Below are positions 8,401 to 15,920 of a DNA stretch of 64,000 nt, in pieces. Location: NCBI GenBank assembly GCA_947497295.1, contig CANMFU010000001.1:1178001-1242000 (forward strand), written 5' to 3'. The notes beneath the pieces were generated by a model. That model saw only the letters and a program-made list of their open reading frames with translations, was not told the DNA's origin and ran no database searches. This DNA comes from an uncultured Roseovarius sp. (GTDB taxonomy: Bacteria > Pseudomonadota > Alphaproteobacteria > Rhodobacterales > Rhodobacteraceae). Position 1 is the stretch's first letter; every line of letters starts with the position of its first letter. The position numbers and the translations under genes are program-made.

Positions 8401-10572
8401 GGCGTCGTTCAGCGCGGCGGCTACGGCAGGAAAATGCTCGGCCAGCAGCGCGTTGACGGCGGCCTTCAGCGCCTCGCCCAGTGCTTCGATTGCCGATATG
8501 ATGGCGCTGGCCGCAAGATCGATCAGCGCAAGCGCGGCCTCCTTGACCGCGTCGATGATGGCAGAGACGGCAGAGCGCACCGCGTCGAAGACATCGTTGA
8601 TGAACTTGGTCAGCTTGTCGAACTGGTCCGCCACCCAATTTGCTGCCCTCTCCCACCAGCTGAGGTTCTCGGCCTCGCGTTCCTGCCTGTCGCGCTCATT
8701 CTCGGCCTCGGTTTCGCCGCGCGTCACCTCGGCCTCGGCGTCGGTTTCGGCCTGATCGAAATCGGCGGTGACCTGGGATTCCGCAGTGCTGACCTGCGTG
8801 TCGATTTCAGTCTGCGCGATGCCGCGCTGGGTATCCGCCTCGGTCTCGACATCCGACACATGCTGCGCTTGGGCATCCACCGCTGTCTGGCGCGCGTCCT
8901 GCACCTCCTGGCGGCGGGTGCCAACCTCGGCGCGCTGCTGGTCGTCGGCCTCGGCGTTCAGGCGGTCCTTCTCGGCCTCGGCCTCAAGCAGCTTGGCGTC
9001 GCGTTCCGTGTTGCGCGATTCGACTGCGGTGCCGACCTCGGCAGTCGCGGCGTCCATGCTGGAGGCCATGCTATCGTTGTGATGCGCGTCGAACAGCGCG
9101 ATCACATCGTTGTCCAGTTCCTTGTCGCGAAAGCCTGCGGCGCCTTCGACCGGGCCTGCGGCCTGCTCGATCCGGGGCGTTTCGCGGGGCTCCATTGTGA
9201 AGTCCTCGCGCACCTGCTGCAGCTCCACCTGCTCGGGGCCCGGCCCGTCCAGAACGCCCTGCGTCGCCTCCTGACGGTCGGCTATCGCATCGGCGCGGGC
9301 GGCCTCATCCTGATCGGCGACGCGCTGCGGATCGCTGGCCCCTTCCAGCGGTACCTCGGGGCGTGCGCCTGCCGAGGTCTCCACCTCATTGTCATCGGTC
9401 GAGACATTGTTGAAGGCGCGGCCCAGCCCCTGTGCATCGCCTTCGCTGAACCAGCTTGAAATCAGCGCGTTGCCGCTGACATTCAGATCGGCCGTGCCGG
9501 CGTCCGGGGTGGGATCGACCTGCGGTTCGGGCGGCGGGGGCGGCGCGCCATCCTCCAACTGCGCTTCGCGGGCCTCGGGCGTTTGCACCGGCTCTGGCGC
9601 GGCCACATCGTCGGTGCCGGACATCTGCGCCTGAAACTCGGGCAGCTCGGCCTCAAAGCCTGCCTGATCCTGCGCGGCCATCTCACCGACCTCGCCCTCC
9701 AGCCGGTCATGGTGCATGGCCTTGACGGACGGGGGCGCGTCCTTGAACGCCACCATCAGCCCATCGGCATCCTCGGCCCCTGCCAGCGCCTCCTCGGCCT
9801 CGGCGGTGGCGGCTTCGTCGATTTCGATATCCGGCATCGGGGCAGGCTCGAATGTCGGCACCGGGTCGCCCGGTATCGGCTCTCCCAGATTGACGTCAGC
9901 CGTTGCATCGGTGGCGCGCGGCTCTGCCCGGCTTTCGTCGGTCTGGGCGCTGGTTTGCGCGCCCGCAACGTCAGGGTCGGGCGCGGCGGACTCCTCGACC
10001 GCAGCCTCGAATTCCTGCGCCGCCTCGCGGTCGCTGCCAACCACAAGGTCGGCCTCGTCCAGCTCCTCGACCCGGCGAAAGGCGACCGCGCCGGGGTAGA
10101 GCCCGGCGGACAAGTCCGGCACCGGGCGGCCCGCCGCCACCAGCGCCTCGGCCCGCGCGGCCTCGGCCTCGGCAGCGTCCTCCATGCCGCGCGGGCCGGT
10201 TGCGCGCTGTTGCAGGATATGCGCGACCTCATGCGCCACGATCGGCTTGCCCGAATTGGCCGAAAGCAACACGGCCTCGCCCTGCACCGCCGCCTGAGCG
10301 CCCTCGGCGTGCAGCGCCGCATCCACCTCGGGGCCCTTGTAGACGCGGATACCGCCAAGATCGGCGTTGAACTGCGCCTCAAGCTCTTGCCGGTAGGGCA
10401 AGGGCTGTCCCTGCAACGCGGCCAGCTTCAGCCGGTCGGCGCTGACATGGGTTTGCGCCTTGTCTTTTTGCGGTGCCGCCTGATTGACATGCACGGCCCA
10501 CCGCTTGCGGGTCTTCGGCTTGGCCGCTTTTTCAGGCGCAGCCTTGGGAATCTTGGCGGCACGCGCGCTCAT
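5482..10572 (-). CDS. Giant DUF4157-domain eCIS protein with long helical/tape-measure-like body
   Basis: 1696 residues from ATG at 10572, the start that overlaps the preceding stop as ATGA. The N-terminus carries a DUF4157 eCIS-core domain (about residues 55-125) with a metallopeptidase-like HEVAH at 114-118. Next come a very acidic Glu/Ala/Asp-rich spacer (about 130-500), a Glu/Arg/Gln-rich coiled-coil (about 520-640), and a long run of Ala-rich amphipathic and hydrophobic helices (about 640-1060) that resembles tape-measure or translocon segments. After a short Gly/Ser linker, a globular C-terminal part of about 550 residues has no family I recognise. Known eCIS loci often carry DUF4157 proteins associated with effectors; a tape-measure role would fit because no other gene here fills that slot. 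Whether it is ruler, cargo or both cannot be told from sequence alone. Confidence 0.8.
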   Translation of the reverse strand: MSARAAKIPKAAPEKAAKPKTRKRWAVHVNQAAPQKDKAQTHVSADRLKLAALQGQPLPYRQELEAQFNADLGGIRVYKGPEVDAALHAEGAQAAVQGEAVLLSANSGKPIVAHEVAHILQQRATGPRGMEDAAEAEAARAEALVAAGRPVPDLSAGLYPGAVAFRRVEELDEADLVVGSDREAAQEFEAAVEESAAPDPDVAGAQTSAQTDESRAEPRATDATADVNLGEPIPGDPVPTFEPAPMPDIEIDEAATAEAEEALAGAEDADGLMVAFKDAPPSVKAMHHDRLEGEVGEMAAQDQAGFEAELPEFQAQMSGTDDVAAPEPVQTPEAREAQLEDGAPPPPPEPQVDPTPDAGTADLNVSGNALISSWFSEGDAQGLGRAFNNVSTDDNEVETSAGARPEVPLEGASDPQRVADQDEAARADAIADRQEATQGVLDGPGPEQVELQQVREDFTMEPRETPRIEQAAGPVEGAAGFRDKELDNDVIALFDAHHNDSMASSMDAATAEVGTAVESRNTERDAKLLEAEAEKDRLNAEADDQQRAEVGTRRQEVQDARQTAVDAQAQHVSDVETEADTQRGIAQTEIDTQVSTAESQVTADFDQAETDAEAEVTRGETEAENERDRQEREAENLSWWERAANWVADQFDKLTKFINDVFDAVRSAVSAIIDAVKEAALALIDLAASAIISAIEALGEALKAAVNALLAEHFPAVAAALNDAIDSAVEVATDAVNAVAEGLKAAVSALLDALAAGLDAILAAYQAAVNAALAIARAALTGDWGALAKLILEPVLMALGIQPAAFYEVIARAVEALDIIIDDPIGFLLNLVEAFVGGVRKFGGNFLDHLKKGIIGWLTGALGGDIQIPEKFDLMGVLDLARQILGLTVDMIRRVAVRVLGEEAVERIEFVMGYMVELITGGFSALWEKIMADLSSLKDMVLDAIKSFLVERVIMAAISWLAGLFSPVGALVKLVMTIWNFIMFLKDQLARIFQVVQTIVATMWEIATGVLEPAMLGVESVLSRLLPIAIDLLARLLGLGNVAGKVREIINNVRQSIEDAIVKLINRVLSALTGGRVGGSAAGEGDEAEAESGQIMAPIAVSGGGESHTLSIEDQGETVVPMIRSTPQTVQSWLDARSGAPFEELATNSGWDGAEKTTRKSELETLVASAKTEEAELDRAAEAAEDADNADPATATDEKQATAEEGEQTKRALEQVLEFFGIDPDADLAAHFADDLTALGNEALAARLRANVLNRLDAARYMTMSWSQARDAIPREGSLPGAWTRPAATGGIVRLVYEAAFERRVALVAEAEIGDGTFGAGDNAGAIKDLLDNFVTERLNRAPQAQAIVAALLDGSGQSVDAALSPVEAEIKEGAKAYLAARADAPDIEVFDTIKGTTVFRHMRAFAEGNSPTFTIRNPNEAGGAAAGTVDLLEAITDGSKTENFTKNRTHVASAIRTAPGDVPRPHEWVQSASAARVLQHAANALDSGDHRSLKAASELIEFQEKVRTPTFKLIFKPGGDYGGTVRVTYKARAHRESPDHADKSFDELPENLKNQWYPANGPRFDDQLGILQAHSGGLYAFAQGGSFRTSLVTQSEGSGKWHDDLTEQVQEAAGQMISTGNATPLKYAILGFYRSTIWEGSGDPSNTGGRLFQNYYRSQSESSLTPYGALKSEFAGEFRTVFGELATSINTVLGR

Positions 10573-10814
10573 TGCCACAGCTCCGCGAACAGCGCCCGCG
10601 CAAGATCGCGCCCGATCCCTTCAGGGGTTTGCGACACCACCTGCAAGTGCCCCAGATCGATATCTTCGACGTCTTCGCGGGTCTTGCCGGGGGGCAGGCC
10701 ATCGCGGGTCAGCAAGTCCGCCAATGTCGCCTCGAACGCATTCGCCGTGCGCCGACCCTCGTCTTCGGTCATGCCCTCCAGCCGCAGGGTGTCAATTTCG
10801 ATGACAGCGCTCAT
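10569..10814 (-). CDS. Small eCIS-associated protein of unknown function
   Basis: 81 residues, acidic, mostly helical by eye: an N-terminal beta strand (SAVIEIDTLRLEGM), a helix with RRTANAFEATLADLL, then a C-terminal helix GIGRDLARALFAELW. Both ends overlap neighbours as ATGA (ATPase upstream, DUF4157 giant downstream), so it is firmly embedded in the operon. I do not recognise the family. Its position suggests a dedicated chaperone or adaptor for the giant protein, but that is inference only. Confidence 0.75.
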   Translation of the reverse strand: MSAVIEIDTLRLEGMTEDEGRRTANAFEATLADLLTRDGLPPGKTREDVEDIDLGHLQVVSQTPEGIGRDLARALFAELWQ

Positions 10815-12640
10815 CCCAGCGCCCTCAGCTGGCCTTCGGGCAGCGGCTTGCCCAGCTTGCCAATTTCGGCGCGCGCGGCCATGGCAATATGGCTCATGCG
10901 CACCGGGCCGCCCTCACCCGCGGCAAGGAACGCAGCAGAGATCGCAATGGAGCGGATGTGACCCCCCGCCAGCGCGAGCTTGGACAGGGCTTGATAGTCC
11001 AGCGCCTCGACCGGCATCTGCTGGGGGAACACCACGCGCCATATGCGCATCCGCAGGGCCGCATCTGGAAACGGGAAATCAAGGATGAACCGGAACCGGC
11101 GCAGAAACGCCTCGTCAACCGTCGCCCGCAGGTTGGTGGTGACGATGGCGCAGCCGGAATACGCCTCCAGCCGTTGCAAAAGATAGGCCGTCTCGGTGTT
11201 GGCGTGGCGATCAAGGCTGTCCTTGACGTCCGTAGTACGCTTGCCGAACAGCGCCTCGCCTTCGTCGAACAACAGCACCACGCCCGAGTTTTCGGCGGCA
11301 TCGAAAATGCGCGCCATGTTCTTTTCTGTCTCACCGATGTATTTCGACACGATGGCCGACAGATCCACGCGGTACAGATCGGCCGCTTCGCCCTCGGGGC
11401 CCAAGGTGGTGGCGACGACCTCGGCCGCCATCGTCTTGCCGGTGCCTGACGGGCCGGAAAACAGCGCCGCCAACCCCAGCCCGCGCGCCGATTTCGCGCG
11501 AAAGCCCCAGTCATCCAGAACCTGCCCGCGATGCTTTTGGAACGCGGCAAGCTGGCGCAGAAGGCCGGTCTGCCCATCGGGCAGCACCAGATCGTCCCAA
11601 CTGGCCTGTGGCTCGATGCGTTGCGCCAGCCCGTCAAGGCTGCGCGCGGCGCGCGTGCGGGCGGTGGCCCAGATGCTGGGGGCAAGGCCCAGATCATATG
11701 TGGCGACGGCGTCCCGCTGGGCGGTCGGGCTGAGGCGCAGGCTGTCGCCCTGGAGAGTGTCCATGCCCTCCTCGGGCTGAAATTCAGCGACCGGACGGCG
11801 GGTGGCGGGCGTTTCCCTGCCCCAGATCAGCAATGGCACCGTCACCAGATCGGCCAGTACATCAGCGGTGGCGCCCGATGACAGGACCAGCCCGGCCTTG
11901 AGCAAGACCAGATCGCGATTCAGCATGGAAGCGATGCGCGCAGGCGGCAGATCAATGGCGTCCGGGTCCAGCGCGAAGGCGCGCAAACCCAGCCAGCCCA
12001 AAGCCGCAGTTGCCAGACGCTCCGCCGTCAGGCGATCTTCCAGCCGCAGATGGATCAGCGGAAAGCCGGGCTGCTTTCGCGCCGCGATCAATGCCTTGGA
12101 CAGGCGGTCGCGGTCCGCGTCGGGCGCGCCTTTGGCATCATGCAGCGCCGTCAGGGCATGGGCCAGCGCCTCGCCCGGCTGGGCATGACCGTGCAGCGCG
12201 TGGATCAGCCCGGTATCGACGGCCAGCAGGCGCTGCGCCAGCCCCGTCCCCGGCACCAGATCGACCAGCCCGGCCTGCGCCAGCAAGCCTTGCGGGGCCA
12301 GTGCCTCCAACGCGCCAGCGCCCAGGACATGCGCCACCAGTCCCGGCGTCGCGCGGCCCTGCAAAGCCAACGGATGGGCGGCAATCGCAGCGGCGGCAGC
12401 AGCCCCAAGGTCCGGCGCGGCGGCCAGCAAAAAGACGTCACGCATCCGCCCTGCAAGGCCAAACCGCAGAAATACCTCCGCCAACCCGACCGGCCCAAGG
12501 GCCGCAAGCTGCCTTAACTCCGCATCAAGATCGGGCGGCGCGCCCTGCTGCGCGCCCAGCACCCACGTGATCCGCGCGGCTGCGAGTTCCAGCGCCTTCG
12601 TCTGCAGGGCTTCTGCCGGGATGATCTCGGCCCGGCTCAT
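10811..12640 (-). CDS. AAA+ ATPase of the eCIS (Afp15-like)
   Basis: 609 residues. The N-terminal ~330 residues are an Ala/Leu-rich, family-specific region. The AAA+ module occupies about 345-600, with Walker A GPSGTGKT at 396-403, Walker B VVLLFDEGE at about 454-462, sensor-1 IVTTNL at about 499-504 and arginine residues RRFRF at about 514-518. In Afp and related systems this ATPase is needed for particle assembly or cargo loading; it is not part of the mature needle. Overlaps on both sides are 4 bases. The catalytic set looks complete, so it should be active. Confidence 0.92.
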   Translation of the reverse strand: MSRAEIIPAEALQTKALELAAARITWVLGAQQGAPPDLDAELRQLAALGPVGLAEVFLRFGLAGRMRDVFLLAAAPDLGAAAAAAIAAHPLALQGRATPGLVAHVLGAGALEALAPQGLLAQAGLVDLVPGTGLAQRLLAVDTGLIHALHGHAQPGEALAHALTALHDAKGAPDADRDRLSKALIAARKQPGFPLIHLRLEDRLTAERLATAALGWLGLRAFALDPDAIDLPPARIASMLNRDLVLLKAGLVLSSGATADVLADLVTVPLLIWGRETPATRRPVAEFQPEEGMDTLQGDSLRLSPTAQRDAVATYDLGLAPSIWATARTRAARSLDGLAQRIEPQASWDDLVLPDGQTGLLRQLAAFQKHRGQVLDDWGFRAKSARGLGLAALFSGPSGTGKTMAAEVVATTLGPEGEAADLYRVDLSAIVSKYIGETEKNMARIFDAAENSGVVLLFDEGEALFGKRTTDVKDSLDRHANTETAYLLQRLEAYSGCAIVTTNLRATVDEAFLRRFRFILDFPFPDAALRMRIWRVVFPQQMPVEALDYQALSKLALAGGHIRSIAISAAFLAAGEGGPVRMSHIAMAARAEIGKLGKPLPEGQLRALG

Positions 12641-13950
12641 GGGTCAAGATCCGCAACAGGCCCATCAAAGCCCGCCGCCCCCATCGACAGCGCGCTGGCC
12701 GCGCCGCCGATCTCGACACGGATCAGATAGGTATCTGCGGCCACATCGACGACATCAGCGATGATTTCGGTGCCAGCAGCAGACCGCGACCGGCAGCGCA
12801 CCGAAAACGCGTCATTGCCGCCACCCGGCAGCGGGTTGAACAGCAGCGCCGCGACCTGATCGTCGCCCACCGGATGCGCCAGCGTTGCGGCAACGGTTCC
12901 GCTGAATCGTCCTGACGCGGTTGTCCCGGTAACGGTGTGACTGGCCAGTTGAGGCGTGATGACCAGCGGCATCGCGTTCGACATCTCCCACAGGCGATCG
13001 CCGCCGCCGCCCTCTGGCGTGAACAAATGCTCGATCTGGAGCAGCGACAGCCCGGCGCGGATATCGGCAGGCAATTGCACGTCAACGCGCAGGTTGGTGG
13101 CGATGGCCGGATCGACCGCCAGAATGCGATCGCCGAGCCGCGCGCGCATCTGCGCCGAAGCCAGCGCCGTCCCTTCGATGGCCACCCAGTCACCCGGTTC
13201 GATCCCCGCCATCAGGTCACGCGCTGTTCCGGCCCCGCCCGGCAGGCGTGCAATGCGGCTGATTGTCGGGCTGCGCAACGGCGCGGTGCGCCCGCCCAGC
13301 GTCAGCACAGGCAGAGACGACCGCACCGGCGTGCGGCTTTCGATCAGCACGCAGCACACCTGATATAGCGACGAGGCCCGCAGCGGGGCTGAGAACGCCG
13401 ACCAAAGGTTCGACAAGCCTTCAAGCTGCATCGGATTCTCGGTATCAGGCACGGCAGGGGTGATGCGGATCTGCTCGAACTGATCGGCGAGGTCCGAGGC
13501 AAGGATGGACCGCAGCCCCGCGGGCAGCAAAGACGCATCGACCGGCGGCGTCACCCCGCCCAGCGCCGTGCGGATCGCTGCGCGCGTCAGCACCGGCGTT
13601 TCGTGCAGAATCTGCATCCCGTAGCCAAGGATGATTTCGGCGTTGAGGGTTTCAGACCCGGTGGCGGTCAGGACGAAATGCAGATCCAGCGCCAGATACG
13701 GACTGTCCAGGCGGTTTCCCTGCTGGCCCCGTGCCGGCAGCCGCTCGTTGGACCACGCGGCGTTGCGGGTGGCGTGCCACATGTAGATATTCAGCCGGTT
13801 TGTGGCCGGATCCTCGGCCGAGACCTGATCCAGCGGCATCGCGGTCACGTCAATCGGCCCGATCGCATCCAGATTGGCATTCGCCACGCCATCGTTCAGC
13901 ATGTCCATCAGGACGGCAGTGACAGAGGCGATGGCGAGCGCGTTTGACAT
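12637..13950 (-). CDS. DUF4255 tube-terminator/cap protein (Afp16-like)
   Basis: 437 residues from ATG at 13950 (MSNALAIASVTAVL), which starts four bases after the upstream stop. The N-terminal DUF4255 domain (about residues 1-190) shows NRLNIYMWHATRNAAWSN and YLALDLHFVLTATG, both typical of Pvc16/Afp16 tail-terminator proteins. The C-terminal ~240 residues are beta-rich, with an IPT/TIG-like look (ALASHTVTGT..GRFSG), as in longer eCIS variants. The role is to cap the tube and sheath at the distal end. Its stop overlaps the ATPase start, matching the cap-ATPase pairing of other loci. Confidence 0.85.
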   Translation of the reverse strand: MSNALAIASVTAVLMDMLNDGVANANLDAIGPIDVTAMPLDQVSAEDPATNRLNIYMWHATRNAAWSNERLPARGQQGNRLDSPYLALDLHFVLTATGSETLNAEIILGYGMQILHETPVLTRAAIRTALGGVTPPVDASLLPAGLRSILASDLADQFEQIRITPAVPDTENPMQLEGLSNLWSAFSAPLRASSLYQVCCVLIESRTPVRSSLPVLTLGGRTAPLRSPTISRIARLPGGAGTARDLMAGIEPGDWVAIEGTALASAQMRARLGDRILAVDPAIATNLRVDVQLPADIRAGLSLLQIEHLFTPEGGGGDRLWEMSNAMPLVITPQLASHTVTGTTASGRFSGTVAATLAHPVGDDQVAALLFNPLPGGGNDAFSVRCRSRSAAGTEIIADVVDVAADTYLIRVEIGGAASALSMGAAGFDGPVADLDP

Positions 13951-13954
13951 GGGC

Positions 13955-14722
13955 CTATCTTTTCTTCCAGCCAAGGTAATCCGTCAGGCCGCTTGGTGCC
14001 GGGCTGCGGGCAACAGGCCCGCCACGGCGCGGCGGCTGCGGGCGCGCGGGGGCCGGCGCGGGCGGCGGCGGCGCGGGCGCTGGCGGGCGTGACACCTCGA
14101 TGCGGCCGATACGGATGACGGGGGGATCAGACGCTGCCGCCGGGGCGGAGGCCGCGTCTGCTACGGCATGTGCAGGCCGATCGGTCAGCCTGTCCGTTTT
14201 CAATGCAGGAGGTTCGGCCTGCACGCGCGTTTCGATGATCCGTTCCGGCGAAGTCGACGGGGTAGCGGGCAATTTGCCCAACGTATCAGGGCGTGGCTCG
14301 GGCGTTTCCGCTTGCGTCCGGCGCTGCCGTTGCGGCGGGGGCGGTTGTTCGCCCTGCGTCCGGTTCAATCGCACCGGAATGTCCTGTTCGGCTGCGATGT
14401 GGCTGCCGTCATGCGGCTCCGGAGGGGGCGGCGCTGGCTGCCGACTGTCCATCTGCGTGTGGGACGGGAGCGGCGGACTGGGGCGCGCCGGTGTCGGCTG
14501 CGCCATATCCACATGGCTGGCGCTCTGCTGCGGAGAAGCCGGCGCACTGCGCGATTTGCGCGGTGGTGACTGGGGCGCGGGCTTTGCCACGGTCTGCGTC
14601 GCCTCTTCGCGCAACCCGACGGCATCGGCGCCACCTTCGAAGCGCGCCTGCGGGCGGGGCCGGATCGCGGGCTGGGCGCCGGGAGCGAAGCGCGCGGCGA
14701 GGCTGTCGAACAGGCCGCTCAT
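13955..14722 (-). CDS. Proline-rich, disordered eCIS-associated protein
   Basis: 255 residues from ATG at 14722 (MSGLFDSLAARF), overlapping the chaperone gene stop as ATGA. The body is very rich in Pro, Ala, Arg and Gln with runs such as PAPAPPPPAPAPA. Only the ends look conserved: an N-terminal amphipathic helix, and a C-terminal VIRIGRIEVSRP strand followed by GLTDYLGWKKR. The latter pattern is common at the end of comparable proteins in eCIS loci. Likely a flexible linker or scaffold that binds partners by its two ends; no enzymatic motif seen. Confidence 0.72.
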   Translation of the reverse strand: MSGLFDSLAARFAPGAQPAIRPRPQARFEGGADAVGLREEATQTVAKPAPQSPPRKSRSAPASPQQSASHVDMAQPTPARPSPPLPSHTQMDSRQPAPPPPEPHDGSHIAAEQDIPVRLNRTQGEQPPPPQRQRRTQAETPEPRPDTLGKLPATPSTSPERIIETRVQAEPPALKTDRLTDRPAHAVADAASAPAAASDPPVIRIGRIEVSRPPAPAPPPPAPAPARPQPPRRGGPVARSPAPSGLTDYLGWKKR

Positions 14723-15381
14723 TCGCCCAACTCCGCCAGCCATATCGCCCGGCGCGCGGGCGTCATTGCAATCAGCTCGGCCTCGGACCAGCCAAAGGCA
14801 CGGGCAAGTTTCGCCACCTCCCGCGTCACCCTCCGGGCGGCCTGCTCGATCCGCACCCAGGCAAAGCCCGCGATGTCCAGGGGTTGCACCTGCACCGCGC
14901 CGCAGGCGGCGCACTCCAGTTTCAGATCGACCTGCAGGGCCGGGTCAGCCTCCAGCAGGGCCGCCTGCGCCGCCGCTTCGAATGCGGGATCACCCCATGG
15001 GGCGTCCTTGCACAGCGCATCGCGGGCCAAGGCACCGCCCTGAATATCGGAGAGCCTTGGCAAGCGCACCGGATACCGCGCCCCGGCATAAGCCACTTCT
15101 GCCCCGTCCCCCAAATCATTGCGCGCGGGCAACGCAAAACCGGCAGGCAGGGCGAACTCGACCCCCTCGCCGCATTCCGCGCAAGTCATCACCGCCTCTT
15201 GCGGACCGTCAAACAGCGCCGTCAACCAGCCCCATATGGTGCGATCCACATCACCGATTGACAGCGCGTCGGCGTCGCCGCCGCCCGCCGCACATAGCAG
15301 CGCAGCCCGGTCTGCGGGACCCGCCGCCATCCCCTGTCCATAAATGTCGAGAATGGCGGACCCTTTGGGCGCCGCCCACAT
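14719..15381 (-). CDS. T4 gp26-like baseplate hub assembly chaperone with two CxxC pairs
   Basis: 220 residues. It begins at ATG 15381, overlapping the tube stop by one base (TGATG). Two cysteine pairs, TCAEC (C67/C70) and ECAAC (C157/C160), bracket a beta-rich segment and look like one split zinc ribbon. The C-terminus (EVAKLARAFGWSEAELIAMTPARRAIWL) matches the helical tail that follows this chaperone type in eCIS loci. The T4 homologue helps hub assembly and is not in the final particle; here the role is inferred. Zn binding is predicted only from cysteine spacing. Confidence 0.75.
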   Translation of the reverse strand: MWAAPKGSAILDIYGQGMAAGPADRAALLCAAGGGDADALSIGDVDRTIWGWLTALFDGPQEAVMTCAECGEGVEFALPAGFALPARNDLGDGAEVAYAGARYPVRLPRLSDIQGGALARDALCKDAPWGDPAFEAAAQAALLEADPALQVDLKLECAACGAVQVQPLDIAGFAWVRIEQAARRVTREVAKLARAFGWSEAELIAMTPARRAIWLAELGE

Positions 15382-15908
15382 CAGCTTGCCGGTTCAAGGA
15401 ACTCGACCTCGGCCGGTTCGCTCACGTCGTAATCTCGCTCCCAGCCCTCGTTTTCCAGTTTGATCATCTGGATCGCGACGGCATTTGCGTTGGCGTCCAG
15501 TTCGGGCAGGGCCTGATATTCGGACACCCATGCCCGGAAAATGCGATAGCTGATCGCCAGTTGCCCGGCCTCGTTATAGAAATCGAGGATCACATCCTTG
15601 CGGAAATCAGCCAGCGAAACCTCGGCCCCGAGACCCGATCCGAAATTCCAGATCTTGTTGGCCCATTGTTCGAATTCGACGTCATGGGTCACGCCGCGTT
15701 CCAGCGTGATCCCCTCGAACATGGTGCGGCCCGGGCTTTTGCGCGGGGTGGATGGATCGCCGCCCTCGCGATGCTCCACAATCTCGGTGGTGCGCTTCAG
15801 CGGGCTGACCTTGGAAATGCCCGCGACGTAGCGGCCATCCCATTTCAGGCGGAACTTGAAGTTCTTGTAAGGATCGAAGCGGTTGGTGTTGACGGTAAAC
15901 TGTGCCAT
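15381..15908 (-). CDS. Inner tube protein (Afp1/5-like, gp19 fold)
   Basis: 175 residues, the usual eCIS tube size. Typical features are NFKFRLKWDGRYVAGISKVSPLKR, HREGGDPSTPRKSPGR and the WVSEYQALPELDANANAVAI segment near the C-terminus. The protein stacks as hexameric rings inside the sheath and is the needle driven into a target. A very strong ribosome site (AGGAGG about 9 bases before ATG) suits a protein made in many copies. Only one tube gene is present, whereas Afp and PVC carry two or more. Confidence 0.93.
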   Translation of the reverse strand: MAQFTVNTNRFDPYKNFKFRLKWDGRYVAGISKVSPLKRTTEIVEHREGGDPSTPRKSPGRTMFEGITLERGVTHDVEFEQWANKIWNFGSGLGAEVSLADFRKDVILDFYNEAGQLAISYRIFRAWVSEYQALPELDANANAVAIQMIKLENEGWERDYDVSEPAEVEFLEPAS

Positions 15909-15920
15909 CTGAAATTCCTC

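Noticed and set aside
8026..9459. 477-residue plus-strand frame inside the DUF4157 gene
   Set aside because: It arises from the strongly biased Ala/Glu/Asp codons of the minus-strand gene; no ribosome site or known domain.
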